NCBI RefSeq assembly: GCF_003207955.1
Contig: NZ_NOXG01000004.1
Location: 1 to 64,000, forward strand
Source of the DNA: Novacetimonas pomaceti
Lineage (GTDB): Bacteria > Pseudomonadota > Alphaproteobacteria > Acetobacterales > Acetobacteraceae
Length of the DNA stretch: 64,000 nt
Direction of reading: 5' to 3'
Part shown: positions 33,908-43,053 of the stretch, in pieces
Layout of the letters: each line of letters starts with the position of its first letter
Numbering within the stretch: position 1 is the stretch's first letter
Made by a program: the position numbers and the translations under genes
Notes under the pieces: generated by a model
The model's input: only the letters and a program-made list of their open reading frames with translations
Databases searched by the model: none
Told to the model about the DNA's origin: nothing

Positions 33908-36571
33908 TCATTCTGACACCACGCTCAGGCGGCGCGCGCCCAGTCCTGCGAACTGTTCCGCCCGGCATGTCAGGATGATGATCTGCATGCGCTGCGACAT
34001 TTCGGTCAGGATGTCGAACATCCGTTCCATCCGGCCGCTGTCGGAAAATGTCAGCGCGTCATCCAGGATCACCATCGCATGCTGCCCGCGCGTATGCAGC
34101 AGGTCCGCCATCCCCAGCCGCGCCAGCACCGCGATCTGTTCACGCGTGCCATCCGACAGGTCCCCGAACTGTTCCTGCGTGTTGCGCGTCACGGCGGTAA
34201 TGGAAAAATCCTGACCGAGCGTGACCTGCGCCCTGGGGAACAGGCCGCGCAGGGCCGGTTCCATGGCGCGTGTCAGCGGGGCAAGATACTGTTCCGTCGC
34301 TTCGCGCGCCGTGGTGGCCAGCGTATCGGCCAGCAGTGTGAGGATTTCGACCTGCCGCGCGCATTCGGCGCGTTCGCGGGCATGTCCGTCACGCAGGCGT
34401 TCATGGCCCGCGATCCGTTCGTCAAGTCCGTCGCCCTCCGCGATTTCGATGCGGCTCGACAATGCCGCGATGCTCTGGCGCAGTTCGCCCACGCGCGTGC
34501 GCCGATCCTCCAGCGCGCGTTCCAGGCGGCTGATCTTGGCGTCCACCATGGCCTCGTCCACGTCGGGGCAGTCGGCCTCGCACGCGCGCACGGCGCGTTC
34601 GGCCGCATCCCGCGCGGCCCGCGCCGCGTCCCGCCGGGCCGACAGGGCCTCGTCCGGCTGGCTTACGCGTTCGGCCGCCAGTTCACGGGTGACCTGTTCA
34701 AGCTGCTGAGTCGCCTGCTCCATCTCCGTTTCGTGGCGCGTCAGCATGTCGCGTGCCTGCCGGTTTTCGCCATCGGGGCGCAGCAGGGCGGCACGCGCGG
34801 CCTCCACCCGTGCCTCCGCCGCGGTGACGGCGGCCTGCGCATCGGACAGGGGAGGGAGCATGGCGGCGGCATCGTCGTCTCCCGCCCCGGCAAGCTGGCG
34901 GTCCAGATCCATGATCCGCGCCTTTGCCGTCGCCAGCGCGGCCGCCGGATCGGCCATGTCGGCGGGCAGCAGGTGGGCCTGCATCTTGCGCGCGTCGCTG
35001 ACGGCGCGTTCGGCCTGACGCCATGCGGCGTGCGCGTCCAGCGCCTGCGCCATGTCATCGCATCCGGCCTGCGCCAGCAGTTGCGCCAGCGCCTCGCGCG
35101 CCTGCGTCCGGGCGGTCAGGGCGCGGTCACGGTCGCTGTCGCCCGGCGGCTGGATGCGGATGTCGCCAATGCCCGCGATGTGCAGGGTCGTCGCCGCCGT
35201 GATTTCGACCGCCGCATCAGACTGGACGACATCATCCAGGGGAACGCCATTGATGCTGACCTGTCGCGCCATGTCCGGCAGCAGGCCGAATTCCAGCCGC
35301 GTGGCATAGGCCCGGCACTGCGCCGTCGCGCGGTCCGCCGTCCGTTCGGCCGCGCGAAGGCGATCGATCATCGCGTCATCGACCCGGCATGTCGCCAGAT
35401 ACACCTCCGCCCGCGCCACGTCGCGCGCCGCGTCTTCCAGCCGGGTGACAAGGGTGGCGGCGTCGGCGTGTTCGCGCTGCCACAGCCCCGCCTGTTCGCG
35501 CCGCCTGACCCGCGCATGTACCTCACGCGCGTCGCGCAGCTGCGCCATCGCGCGGTCAAGGTCGTGCTGGCGTTCGGCATGCGCCTGTTCCGCGCGGGCA
35601 AGGCGCTGTCGCGCCGCCTCCATCGCGTCGCGCAGTTCGGTGGCGCGGGCATGCAGCTGCTGCCGGCGTGTCTCCAGCGCGGCGCGGCGGGCAATGTCCT
35701 CTTCCACAAGGCCCAGCGCCCCCTGCGCCACGCGCACCTCCGCCTGCGCCGCGCGAAGGCGGCCGGCATGCTGGTGCAGGCGTTCGCGCTCGTGCCGGGC
35801 CTGCGCCAGGTCGGCCATCTCCTGCTCGTGGCGGGTGGCGTCGTCGGCGTGGTGCAGAAGGCGGCGCTGTTCCGCCAGCGTTTCGATATCGTCCTCCAGC
35901 ACGCGGCGGCGTTCCACCAGGCGGCCGATTTGAGCGATGGCGGCCTCTTCTTCCGCAATGGCGCTTTTGTATCGTCCCCGGGGATGGCCGCGCCCGTCCA
36001 GCAGGACGGCGCGTTCCTCCCGCACGGTCGCAAGCAGCCGCGTCGCCTCCGCCCCGCCGGTGATGTTGCCCAGTTCCCCCTCAAGGCAGGCGGTCAGGCG
36101 GTCCCCGGCCCGGCCGCTCAGGTCGGGCTGGCGCAGGCTGTCGCCCTGCGTGACCCACAGTGCGCTCCAGATGCCGGTGGCCTCCCCGCGACCCTGCGCC
36201 TCCAGCCCCATGATCTTCTGCAGTTGTTCCTCTGCATCGTCATTGCGGAACGTCTCCCCGCCGGCGACCTGCAGGGTCATGGACGGGCGCGACAGGAAAC
36301 GCTTTTCCATCTGGCACGACACGTCGCCGATGCTGAAATCGACGCGCACCGTCGGCCCCGCCCCGCGATCGGACAGCGGCAGAAGGTCCCGGACCGGCTG
36401 GCCGCGCGACGAATGGCGCAGCATGAACGCCGCGCGCAGTGCGGCCAGCAGGGTGGATTTCCCGAATTCGTTGCGCGCCGCCAGCACGTTCAGCCCCGGC
36501 CCCAGCCCGCACAGCCGCGTGGGGGCGATGAATTTGCGCAGCTGCGCGACCTCAAGCCCATGCAGGATCAT
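33908..36571 (-). CDS. SbcC/YhaN-like AAA ATPase with coiled coil
   Basis: SMC-like ATPase of 887 aa, the partner of the nuclease encoded just upstream. The N-terminal half-ATPase has the Walker A loop ARNEFGKST (32-40), close to the SbcC/Rad50 pattern. A long coiled coil rich in Ala, Arg, Glu and Gln follows (about 190-760). The C-terminal half shows the signature SDGTREQI and Walker B HAMVILDDALTFSD. The zinc-hook CxxC of Rad50/SbcC is not visible in the middle; the layout resembles YhaN. It likely opens or tethers DNA ends for the partner nuclease. The start overlaps the nuclease stop by four bases. Confidence 0.88.
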   Translation of the reverse strand: MILHGLEVAQLRKFIAPTRLCGLGPGLNVLAARNEFGKSTLLAALRAAFMLRHSSRGQPVRDLLPLSDRGAGPTVRVDFSIGDVSCQMEKRFLSRPSMTLQVAGGETFRNDDAEEQLQKIMGLEAQGRGEATGIWSALWVTQGDSLRQPDLSGRAGDRLTACLEGELGNITGGAEATRLLATVREERAVLLDGRGHPRGRYKSAIAEEEAAIAQIGRLVERRRVLEDDIETLAEQRRLLHHADDATRHEQEMADLAQARHERERLHQHAGRLRAAQAEVRVAQGALGLVEEDIARRAALETRRQQLHARATELRDAMEAARQRLARAEQAHAERQHDLDRAMAQLRDAREVHARVRRREQAGLWQREHADAATLVTRLEDAARDVARAEVYLATCRVDDAMIDRLRAAERTADRATAQCRAYATRLEFGLLPDMARQVSINGVPLDDVVQSDAAVEITAATTLHIAGIGDIRIQPPGDSDRDRALTARTQAREALAQLLAQAGCDDMAQALDAHAAWRQAERAVSDARKMQAHLLPADMADPAAALATAKARIMDLDRQLAGAGDDDAAAMLPPLSDAQAAVTAAEARVEAARAALLRPDGENRQARDMLTRHETEMEQATQQLEQVTRELAAERVSQPDEALSARRDAARAARDAAERAVRACEADCPDVDEAMVDAKISRLERALEDRRTRVGELRQSIAALSSRIEIAEGDGLDERIAGHERLRDGHARERAECARQVEILTLLADTLATTAREATEQYLAPLTRAMEPALRGLFPRAQVTLGQDFSITAVTRNTQEQFGDLSDGTREQIAVLARLGMADLLHTRGQHAMVILDDALTFSDSGRMERMFDILTEMSQRMQIIILTCRAEQFAGLGARRLSVVSE

Positions 36572-37713
36572 GACGCGTCTCCCTTGCCGCCGGGGGCCGC
36601 ATGCACCGCAAGCGCCAGGCGGCGCAGGGCTGCGACCGCGATGTCGCGCTGTTCCTCCGGTCCGGTGGCCGCGCGTTCCGACAGCAGGCGCGCGGCCTCG
36701 CGCACTGCGCCCGTCCCGAACAGGTCAAGGTCATCGGCACGCGGCAGGAGGGCTGGCTCCCCATCCACGCGCAGCAGCCGCAGGGCGGAGGACAGGGCGT
36801 CGAGCGTGTTCTGGTAGGTCTGGAGATCCTCCAGCGACAGCGCCCCGCGCACCGACAGCCAGACCAGCACGCGCCCCGCCTCCTGCGGGTCGATGTTGCG
36901 CAGGCGGTGTTCCAGCGCCCCGATGTCCTGCGCCCCGGTCAGGGTGGCGCTGTCGCGATGCCAGACGAAGCGGCCCACGCGATGGGACGTGACCTCCGGC
37001 CGGGCATTGGGACCGGCAAGTTCCACCACGAGGGCATTTCCCCCGCCATCGCCGCCCCGGTCGAATCCGTCGATTTCTGGGGTGCCGCTGTACCATGTGC
37101 GTTCGTCGATGCGCTGCATCCCGTGCCAGTCCCCCAGCGCGAGGTAGGACAGCCCCGCCTGCCGCGCGCGGTCGATGGCGATACGGTTGGGGTTGTGCGC
37201 CGTATCGCCGAAATCACGCACCGACCCGTGGGCGAGTCCCACGCGGATGACGCCGGGCGGCGTCTGCGCGGTGTCCATGTCCGCCGTGGGGTCGGTCGCG
37301 ACATGGCGGCGTTTCAGGCCGCCGGGGATGACCCATGCCGTTCCCGCCGGGTCCATGGGCGTGGCCTGTCCGTCCAGATGGGCGGTCACGTTGTCCGGCA
37401 GCCCGATGGCGCGCAGCCGGTCCCAGATGCCGCCGGGCACGTGCGGGTCGTGGTTTCCCGCGATCAGGTGCCAGCACAGGTCGGGAAACTGCCGCATGCG
37501 TTCGATCGGCTGGCGCAGGGTGCGTTCGGCCGGGATTTCATGGTCATAGACATCGCCCGCCACGACCACGGCCGCGGCGCCCTGCGCACGCGCAAGCTGG
37601 CCCAGGCGGCCGATCACCTCCAGCCGCTGGTCCTGCAGGACGGATTGCGTGTCGTCATCGGCAAAGCGGAACACCTTGCCGATCTGCCAGTCGGATGTGT
37701 GAACAAAGCGCAT
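36568..37713 (-). CDS. SbcD/YhaO-like DNA repair metallophosphoesterase
   Basis: Calcineurin-like nuclease of 381 aa. Metal-binding motifs in order: SDWQIGK (D8), AGDVYDHE, and AGNHD; a late H-x-S pattern appears in GLAHGSVRD and GDWHG. The second residue of the first motif is Gln (D-W-Q) where SbcD/Mre11 have His (D-x-H). The ATG at 37713 begins MRFVHTSDWQIG, the family opening; an in-frame GTG at 37728 would add five residues. The pair with the ATPase, joined by a four-base overlap, should act as an ATP-controlled nuclease on DNA ends or hairpins. Confidence 0.88.
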   Translation of the reverse strand: MRFVHTSDWQIGKVFRFADDDTQSVLQDQRLEVIGRLGQLARAQGAAAVVVAGDVYDHEIPAERTLRQPIERMRQFPDLCWHLIAGNHDPHVPGGIWDRLRAIGLPDNVTAHLDGQATPMDPAGTAWVIPGGLKRRHVATDPTADMDTAQTPPGVIRVGLAHGSVRDFGDTAHNPNRIAIDRARQAGLSYLALGDWHGMQRIDERTWYSGTPEIDGFDRGGDGGGNALVVELAGPNARPEVTSHRVGRFVWHRDSATLTGAQDIGALEHRLRNIDPQEAGRVLVWLSVRGALSLEDLQTYQNTLDALSSALRLLRVDGEPALLPRADDLDLFGTGAVREAARLLSERAATGPEEQRDIAVAALRRLALAVHAAPGGKGDAS

Positions 37714-37838
37714 GGGCGGAGTTATCACCAGCCATCAGCGCGTCACAAGCGGCATGGGAAAGCCGGGGTGTCTGTAAACAAAAATGTGATCGAGGCCGCG
37801 AAGATAAATTTGAACTATGGCCTTGCTGCCTCAATCTG

Positions 37839-37850
37839 GTCATATATGAC
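37839..37850. promoter_or_regulatory. 12-bp perfect palindrome
   Basis: GTCATATATGAC lies in an AT-rich stretch upstream of the nuclease pair (minus) and of a possible small gene (plus). An operator is possible; there is no independent evidence. Confidence 0.25.
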
Positions 37851-37912
37851 GATTAAGTAATAATTAGCGATCGCCGATACCCGCCGCGTATGTAACTTTA
37901 TGCTTCAGCACG

Positions 37913-38104
37913 ATGATGGAACACGAAACGATGCCTTCAGTGACTGACACGCTTATCAAGCCATCCTCGCATCCCGGCGCGCCGGCCCTGTCGTCCGACG
38001 ACACGACCGCGCGTTCGCAGAACGTGCGCTCCATCCACCTCAGCCATCGCCGCGCGCTGCTGGATTATGCCCGCACGCTTGACTGTTCCGCCGAAAACGC
38101 CTGA
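37913..38104 (+). CDS. Possible small protein, unknown function
   Basis: Frame of 63 aa; an internal ATG at 37931 has GGAAC upstream and may be the true start (57 aa). The C-terminal part (SIHLSHRRALLDYARTLDCS) could be an amphipathic helix; the N-terminal part is Ser/Thr-rich and looks disordered. It fills much of a 516-base gap behind an AT-rich region. No family is recognised. No other gene is supported between 37714 and 38229. Confidence 0.4.
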   Translation: MMEHETMPSVTDTLIKPSSHPGAPALSSDDTTARSQNVRSIHLSHRRALLDYARTLDCSAENA

Positions 38105-38229
38105 CTTTCCCGCCCGTCAGGGACCGGCGTGGCCTGTGTGCCCCTGCCTTGAGTGGGTAACATCGCTGCCGGGATTGGTGAATGACATGGATCACCCGTG
38201 ATCCGTTGCCCGATTCCCCTTCGCCGCCA

Positions 38230-39237
38230 TCATCGCCCGATGGCCCGCGCCAGCCGTCCCGCCAGATAATCCCGACATAATGCCACGCTACGCGCGTTCC
38301 AGCATGGACCCAGTGACCTGACCTGCGCGGTTTCGGCGTGGGAGGCACCCCATGCCATCAGCTGTATCCGCCGCTGCGTGATCAGGGCGGGCAGGATGGA
38401 CAGGTCGGCCTGCCCCACCCGCGCGATGCCCTCGTATCCGTCGATCCAGTGTCCGATCCAGCGGGGCATGTGGGGATGGTCCTCGAAAAAGCTGATCGCG
38501 GCGGCAAGGTCCTGCATGAACCAGCTGAATCCGCAATCGTCAAAATCGATGATGTGCGTGGCCTCCCCCTCGATCAGCAGGTTCGCCAGCCGCAGGTCCG
38601 CGTGGATCAGGCCAAAACGCTCCGCCCCCTGTCCATAATCCGCCAGTTCGCCGCCAATCCGTTCCACGGCGCGGGCGATCACGTCATGCGACGTCCTGTC
38701 CAGGCCGCGTGCCTCCTGCCAGCGTCCCCATGGGGCGTCCGGCCCGACCATCGTGGCATGCGTCCATGACCTGCGCCGGAATCCGGGCGGGCGACTCCAC
38801 TGCCGGCTGTGGCGGTGCAGGCGCGCGGTGATGCGGCCCAGACGGGCAAAGCTGGCCGGGTCGATATCGGCGGTGGGCTGCGTTCCCGCGATCCAGTGGA
38901 ACATGACGACATGCCGGCCCGCCACGCCGGGAGGGGCGACATGGTGCAGCCATTCCCCATCCAGCCCCCGGACCGGCACCGGCGCGCGAATCCCGTCGCG
39001 GCGCAGGCTGTCGAGCCATGCGAGTTCGCTGCGGATTTCATCGGCATCATGATATCCCGGCCGGTGCACCCGCAGCACCCGCCTGCCGCCATCGGGCAGG
39101 TCAACGCGGTAGGTGGCATTTTCCGACAGGCATAACAGGCGGGGCGTGCCCCGGCAGCTTTCGGGATACAGGGACATGGCGGCCCCGGCGATGGCGTCGG
39201 GATCGTCGATGGCGGGCATGCGGGCGGCGTCGGTCAT
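38230..39237 (-). CDS. Phosphotransferase of the APH/choline-kinase fold
   Basis: Cytoplasmic small-molecule or protein kinase family, 335 aa. The Brenner motif LIHADLRLANLLIEG holds the catalytic Asp (D214), and the Mg2+ motif HIIDFDDCGFSWF follows (D231, D233). An N-terminal nucleotide lobe has the Arg-Val-His block near 55-58. The pattern HADLRLAN and FDDCGF is close to homoserine kinase type II and SrkA-like stress-response kinases. No substrate can be given. It stands alone. Confidence 0.85.
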   Translation of the reverse strand: MTDAARMPAIDDPDAIAGAAMSLYPESCRGTPRLLCLSENATYRVDLPDGGRRVLRVHRPGYHDADEIRSELAWLDSLRRDGIRAPVPVRGLDGEWLHHVAPPGVAGRHVVMFHWIAGTQPTADIDPASFARLGRITARLHRHSRQWSRPPGFRRRSWTHATMVGPDAPWGRWQEARGLDRTSHDVIARAVERIGGELADYGQGAERFGLIHADLRLANLLIEGEATHIIDFDDCGFSWFMQDLAAAISFFEDHPHMPRWIGHWIDGYEGIARVGQADLSILPALITQRRIQLMAWGASHAETAQVRSLGPCWNARSVALCRDYLAGRLARAIGR

Positions 39238-39329
39238 GATGCCGCCTTATACGGGCCGGGCGCGCCGGTCACGTATTTCCATGATGGATTCGCAGGACCC
39301 GCCGTGTAATCGCGTCCGTAATCGCGCGG

Positions 39330-40811
39330 TTACAGGATGCAGTTGAACTGCAACGCCATGACCGCGGCGTCGTGATAGGTCGTCGTGCCGCCCGGACGGT
39401 TGATATACTGGAAGTCCGGCTGGAAGCTCATGCCGCGGGCTGCATGGATGTTGTAGAACAGTTCATAGACATCCTCATGCGTCTGGATGCCCCATGCCGC
39501 GCCCCACTGGTTCGACAGCAGGGGCTGTCCCGTCAGCATGGAGGATTCCTGCTGCAGCACGGAGGAACGGCTCATCTCGAAATAATGGAACATCGCGCCC
39601 ATGGTATCGAGGGGACGGCCCCATTTCGCGCCGGTTTCGATCATGCCCGCCCAAGCATGCTGCTTCATCGCGGACACCTTGCCCGACGTGTACATGTAAC
39701 CGGCCATGCCGATCAGGCCGTTCGTCGGTCCCTTGCCATTGCGCATGATCATCTGGTCCGCCTGGAACCATGCCGTGCTGACGCCGGATTCCTTGCGGAA
39801 GGGCAGGCCGGTCTTTACCGCCGAACCGCCGTTGATGTCCTGGTACAGGTCGTTGTACTGCGAATTGTCATAACCATATCCCGCCTTGTAATGACCGGCG
39901 AGGTGATGGGGACCGAATTCCGGCAGCCAGCCGATTTCCACCGGGGTGGAGAAATGTCCAAGCCCGCTCTGCGCCCAGGCCCAGCCCGAGATGCCGCCGT
40001 TGAAGGCATGGGGCGAGACGGCGAACATGGACGCCATGATATAGGTATCGACCGTCGGCATGACGCGCATCACGACGCCAAGGTTGCCCGAAGGCCAGTC
40101 ACGGCCACCCGGGACATACTTGCCCGGCGCGGGATTTCCGCAGATCGACACGTTCATGAAGTTACAGAACAGCGGTGACGCGGCAAAGAAGCTGCCGACC
40201 GGAATCCAGCCCGCGCTGATGTCCAGCCGGTTATGGAACAGCGACTGTTCGGCGTACATATAGACCAGATGCGCCACGACGTTACCACGCGCGCCGTAAA
40301 TCTGCTGGACCCCGCCAAGGGAATCATGGATGTATTCGGTGCTGAGGTTCGTGCCATGGCCGTTGACGATCATGGTATGGGTCCAGAAATTCTTCAGCCC
40401 CGCCAGCTTGTTCCAGTCGATGTCGATTTCCACGCCCGTCTGCCCCGCATCGGTGACGCCCTGCTTGGCGCCGCCGCGGAAGTTCCCGGCCAGTTCCTCA
40501 TGCTCGTCCGCGGCGATGTGGATGCCGTGCTTGACCAGCCATGGCTGCAGGCCCAGCCAGCTTCCGAAGAAGTGCTGGTCGCCATAGGGCGCGCTGAAGA
40601 ACTGTCCCGGATCCTGCGCCCAGGCGGAATCCGTGCGCCGCGCATTGGCCGCCATCATGGGCTGGGTGCCGATCCCGCCCATGCTGTCACCGGGAAGGGC
40701 CTGCGCGGACGCGGGCTGCCGGAATGCGAAAAGTGCCAGAAAAGACAGCGCGATGGGGGCAAGAAAGAATGGAATTGTTCTTATCATCCGCGCATCCGTA
40801 GCATATTTCAT
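39330..40811 (-). CDS. Carbohydrate-selective porin, OprB family
   Basis: Outer-membrane porin of up to 493 aa for sugar diffusion. A signal peptide (MIRTIPFFLAPIALSFLALF, cleavage after SAQA) is clear whether the start is 40811 or the in-frame ATG at 40787. The mature protein carries the OprB pattern: an N-terminal W-x-x-L-Q-P-W block, then Gly/aromatic-rich strands with many Tyr, Trp and Asn, and a final strand with hydrophobic and aromatic residues that closes near FNCIL. Acetic acid bacteria use such porins to deliver sugars to periplasmic dehydrogenases. Stands alone. Confidence 0.88.
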   Translation of the reverse strand: MKYATDARMIRTIPFFLAPIALSFLALFAFRQPASAQALPGDSMGGIGTQPMMAANARRTDSAWAQDPGQFFSAPYGDQHFFGSWLGLQPWLVKHGIHIAADEHEELAGNFRGGAKQGVTDAGQTGVEIDIDWNKLAGLKNFWTHTMIVNGHGTNLSTEYIHDSLGGVQQIYGARGNVVAHLVYMYAEQSLFHNRLDISAGWIPVGSFFAASPLFCNFMNVSICGNPAPGKYVPGGRDWPSGNLGVVMRVMPTVDTYIMASMFAVSPHAFNGGISGWAWAQSGLGHFSTPVEIGWLPEFGPHHLAGHYKAGYGYDNSQYNDLYQDINGGSAVKTGLPFRKESGVSTAWFQADQMIMRNGKGPTNGLIGMAGYMYTSGKVSAMKQHAWAGMIETGAKWGRPLDTMGAMFHYFEMSRSSVLQQESSMLTGQPLLSNQWGAAWGIQTHEDVYELFYNIHAARGMSFQPDFQYINRPGGTTTYHDAAVMALQFNCIL

Positions 40812-40908
40812 ATCGAATATGAACCTTGGATAGTAGATTTTATGAAAATTAATTTATTCTGAAATAATATGATGCATAATCCCACGCAATATCTGAACTG
40901 TAAAAATA

Positions 40909-40952
40909 TTTCGTTGTCACGAAAGAGACAGTTTTTTTGTGCAATGCACAAA
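40909..40952. promoter_or_regulatory. Two inverted repeats in the AT-rich moaB/oprB divergent region
   Basis: TTTCGT-N4-ACGAAA (40909-40924) and TTTGTGC-N3-GCACAAA (40936-40952) stand 11 bases apart in the region between divergent oprB and moaB genes. Both arms are perfect. They look like operators for a DNA-binding protein or hairpins in a leader; the factor is unknown. Confidence 0.4.
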
Positions 40953-41073
40953 TATTGAGGAAAGTTATTTTTAAACTTCCGCTTTTGTCATGTTTATATA
41001 AAAAGAATGTGACGGACGTCATCGCATCAGATCGACGTTGACGAATGACGCGGGGCGGAGCGAAAATCGCGCC

Positions 41074-41622
41074 ATGTCTCGACTGGATATGAAAAAACCC
41101 TTCCTGCCGGTGCGCATCGCGGTGCTGACGGTATCCGATACCCGCACGCTGGCGGATGACCGTTCGGGCGATATCCTGGCCGAACGGATCGCCACGGCCG
41201 GCCATCACCTGGCGGCGCGTGCCATCGAACGCGATGACGTGGACGCCATCGCCGTGCTGCTGTCGCAATGGATTGCCGATCCGCAGATCGACGTGGTGAT
41301 CTCCACCGGCGGCACGGGCGTTACCGGCCGCGATGTCACGCCCGAAGCATTCGAACGCGTCATCGACAAGCGGATCGAGGGGTTTGGCGAACTGTTCCGC
41401 ATGCTGTCGTACCAGAAGATCGGGACCTCCACCATACAGTCGCGGGCGCTTGCGGGGGTGGCGGGGGGCACGTACCTGTTCGCGCTGCCGGGATCGACGG
41501 GCGCGGTGCGCGACGGGTGGGATGACATCCTTGTCTGGCAGCTCGACAGTCGCCACGTGCCCTGCAACTTTGTCGAACTGATGCCCCGCCTGCGTGAACA
41601 TCTTCCGTCCGGGCACGACTGA
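41074..41622 (+). CDS. moaB: Molybdenum cofactor biosynthesis protein B
   Basis: Protein of 182 aa that adenylylates molybdopterin or helps in its assembly, in the cytoplasm. The family motifs are present: LTVSDTRT, then DVVISTGGTGVTGRDVTPEA, and a closing ALPGSTGAVRDGWDD. The start at 41074 has GGAG about 13 bases upstream. Other moa genes are not near. Membrane aldehyde dehydrogenases and other molybdo-enzymes of this group need the cofactor. MogA, a close relative, is the alternative; the size and the PGSTGAVRDGW end fit MoaB. Confidence 0.92.
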   Translation: MSRLDMKKPFLPVRIAVLTVSDTRTLADDRSGDILAERIATAGHHLAARAIERDDVDAIAVLLSQWIADPQIDVVISTGGTGVTGRDVTPEAFERVIDKRIEGFGELFRMLSYQKIGTSTIQSRALAGVAGGTYLFALPGSTGAVRDGWDDILVWQLDSRHVPCNFVELMPRLREHLPSGHD

Positions 41623-41673
41623 TCCCCCCGCAGGCCCGCCGCCCGCGACGACCCTGAAACGGAGGCTTCCGAA

Positions 41674-42246
41674 ATGGTCAAAAAACTCCTTCTGCTGGCT
41701 GGTGACTATGTCGAGGACTATGAAATCATGGTCCCGTACCAGGCGCTGGGCATGCTCGGCTATCAGGTCGATGCCGTCTGTCCGGGCAGGAAGAAGGGCG
41801 ATCACGTCCTGACCGCGATCCATGATTTCGAGGGGGCGCAGACCTACAGCGAAAAGCCCGGCCATCGCTTTGCCCTGACGGCGACGTTCGATGACGTGCG
41901 GCACGAGGAATATGCCGGGCTGGTCATTCCGGGCGGTCGCGCGCCGGAATACCTGCGCCTTGACGCGCGGGTGATCGCGCTGGTGCGCGCCTTTGCCGAC
42001 CGGCCCGTGGCCGCGATCTGCCACGCGGCGCAACTGCTGGCGGCGGCGCGGGTCATCGCGGGCCGCAGGGTGTCCGCCTATCCCGCCTGCCGTCCCGATG
42101 TGGAACTGGCGGACGGGATCTATGCCGATATCGCGATTGACGCGGCCGTGACCGACGGGCTGCTGGTGACGGCCCCGGCATGGCCCGCCCATCCGGCATG
42201 GCTGGCGCAGTTCATCGCCGTCCTGGGCGCGCGGGTCGAAATCTGA
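41674..42246 (+). CDS. DJ-1/PfpI family protein
   Basis: Protein of 190 aa of the glutamine-amidotransferase-like fold. The nucleophile elbow is AAICHAAQLL (C116) with His right after, and GLVIPGGRAPEYLR at 82-95 is the oxyanion part. An acidic residue near residue 14-17 (DYVEDYE) is the usual partner. Members act as deglycases, chaperones or proteases. GGAGG is 8 bases before the ATG. It follows moaB by 51 bases and may be in one transcript. Confidence 0.88.
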   Translation: MVKKLLLLAGDYVEDYEIMVPYQALGMLGYQVDAVCPGRKKGDHVLTAIHDFEGAQTYSEKPGHRFALTATFDDVRHEEYAGLVIPGGRAPEYLRLDARVIALVRAFADRPVAAICHAAQLLAAARVIAGRRVSAYPACRPDVELADGIYADIAIDAAVTDGLLVTAPAWPAHPAWLAQFIAVLGARVEI

Positions 42247-42283
42247 CCCGCCCCCATCAGGGGCGTTGACAGGAAAGCAACAG

Positions 42284-42361
42284 AAGTTTTCGGGTGCCGC
42301 CTTTTTTCGGAAAGGCGGCGTTCTTTCGAAGCTTTTTGCAAAAAGCTTCACCAAAAACTTC
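42284..42361 (-). repeat. Intergenic double-hairpin repeat, copy 8 (reverse)
   Basis: AAGTTTTCGGGTGCCGCC, hairpin GCCTTTTTTCGGAAAGGC, hairpin GAAGCTTTTTGCAAAAAGCTTC, then CACCAAAAACTTC. Lies between the convergent PfpI-family and folE genes, 37 bases after one stop and 19 before the other. Confidence 0.9.
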
Positions 42362-42379
42362 TTTAATTATAACAGGTAA

Positions 42380-42994
42380 CTAGACCCCGCCGGTGACGCC
42401 GGGACGGTTCAGGATCGACAGGAATTCGCGTCGCGTGTCCGAATTGCTGCGGAACGTGCCCAGCATGCGGCTGGTGACCATGGACACACCGGGGCGATGC
42501 ACGCCGCGCGTCGTCATGCACTGGTGCGATCCCTCGATCACCACGCCCACGCCACGGGGCTGCAGCACGTCGTTGATGGTATTGGCGATCTGCGCGGTCA
42601 GGCGTTCCTGGATCTGGAAACGCTTGGAATAGGCATCGACCACGCGCGCCAGCTTTGAAATGCCCACCACGCGCTTGCGCGGCAGGTAGGCGACATGCGC
42701 GACGCCGACGATGGGCACCATGTGGTGTTCGCAATGGCTTTCAAAGCGGATATCGCGCAGCAGCACCATCTCGTCATAATCCTCCACCTCGGAAAAGGTG
42801 CGGGTCAGGAGATCGACCGGGTCCTCGGCATAGCCGCAGAAGAATTCCTCGTACGAACGGACGACGCGTGACGGCGTGTCATGCAGGCCCTCGCGTCCGG
42901 GATCTTCGCCGGCCCAGCGCAGGAGCGTGCGCACGGCATCTTCTGCCTCCTCGCGCGTGGGGCGGTGCAACGGGGCGGTATCGGTGGGGGTCAT
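42380..42994 (-). CDS. folE: GTP cyclohydrolase I
   Basis: Enzyme of 204 aa that turns GTP into dihydroneopterin triphosphate, the first step of folate synthesis. The zinc ligands of the type IA form are all present: C88 and H91 (FESHCEHHM) and C159 (GSHQCMTTRGV). The block LPRKRVVGISKLARVVD at 104-120 is typical. Its length matches the family. The 3' end meets repeat copy 8. The next gene upstream is apaG, 59 bases away on the same strand, so metZ-apaG-folE may share a transcript. Confidence 0.96.
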   Translation of the reverse strand: MTPTDTAPLHRPTREEAEDAVRTLLRWAGEDPGREGLHDTPSRVVRSYEEFFCGYAEDPVDLLTRTFSEVEDYDEMVLLRDIRFESHCEHHMVPIVGVAHVAYLPRKRVVGISKLARVVDAYSKRFQIQERLTAQIANTINDVLQPRGVGVVIEGSHQCMTTRGVHRPGVSMVTSRMLGTFRSNSDTRREFLSILNRPGVTGGV

Positions 42995-43053
42995 TGCGGT
43001 TCTGTCTTGTTTTCGCGGGCCGCCCCTTTCGCGCGGGCGGCGCGGGGCGGGGG

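Noticed and set aside
34079..36817. A 912-codon plus-strand frame opposite the SbcC-like gene
   Set aside because: Antisense to an ATPase with Walker A and B motifs; the frame is Arg/Gln/Gly-rich with no domain.
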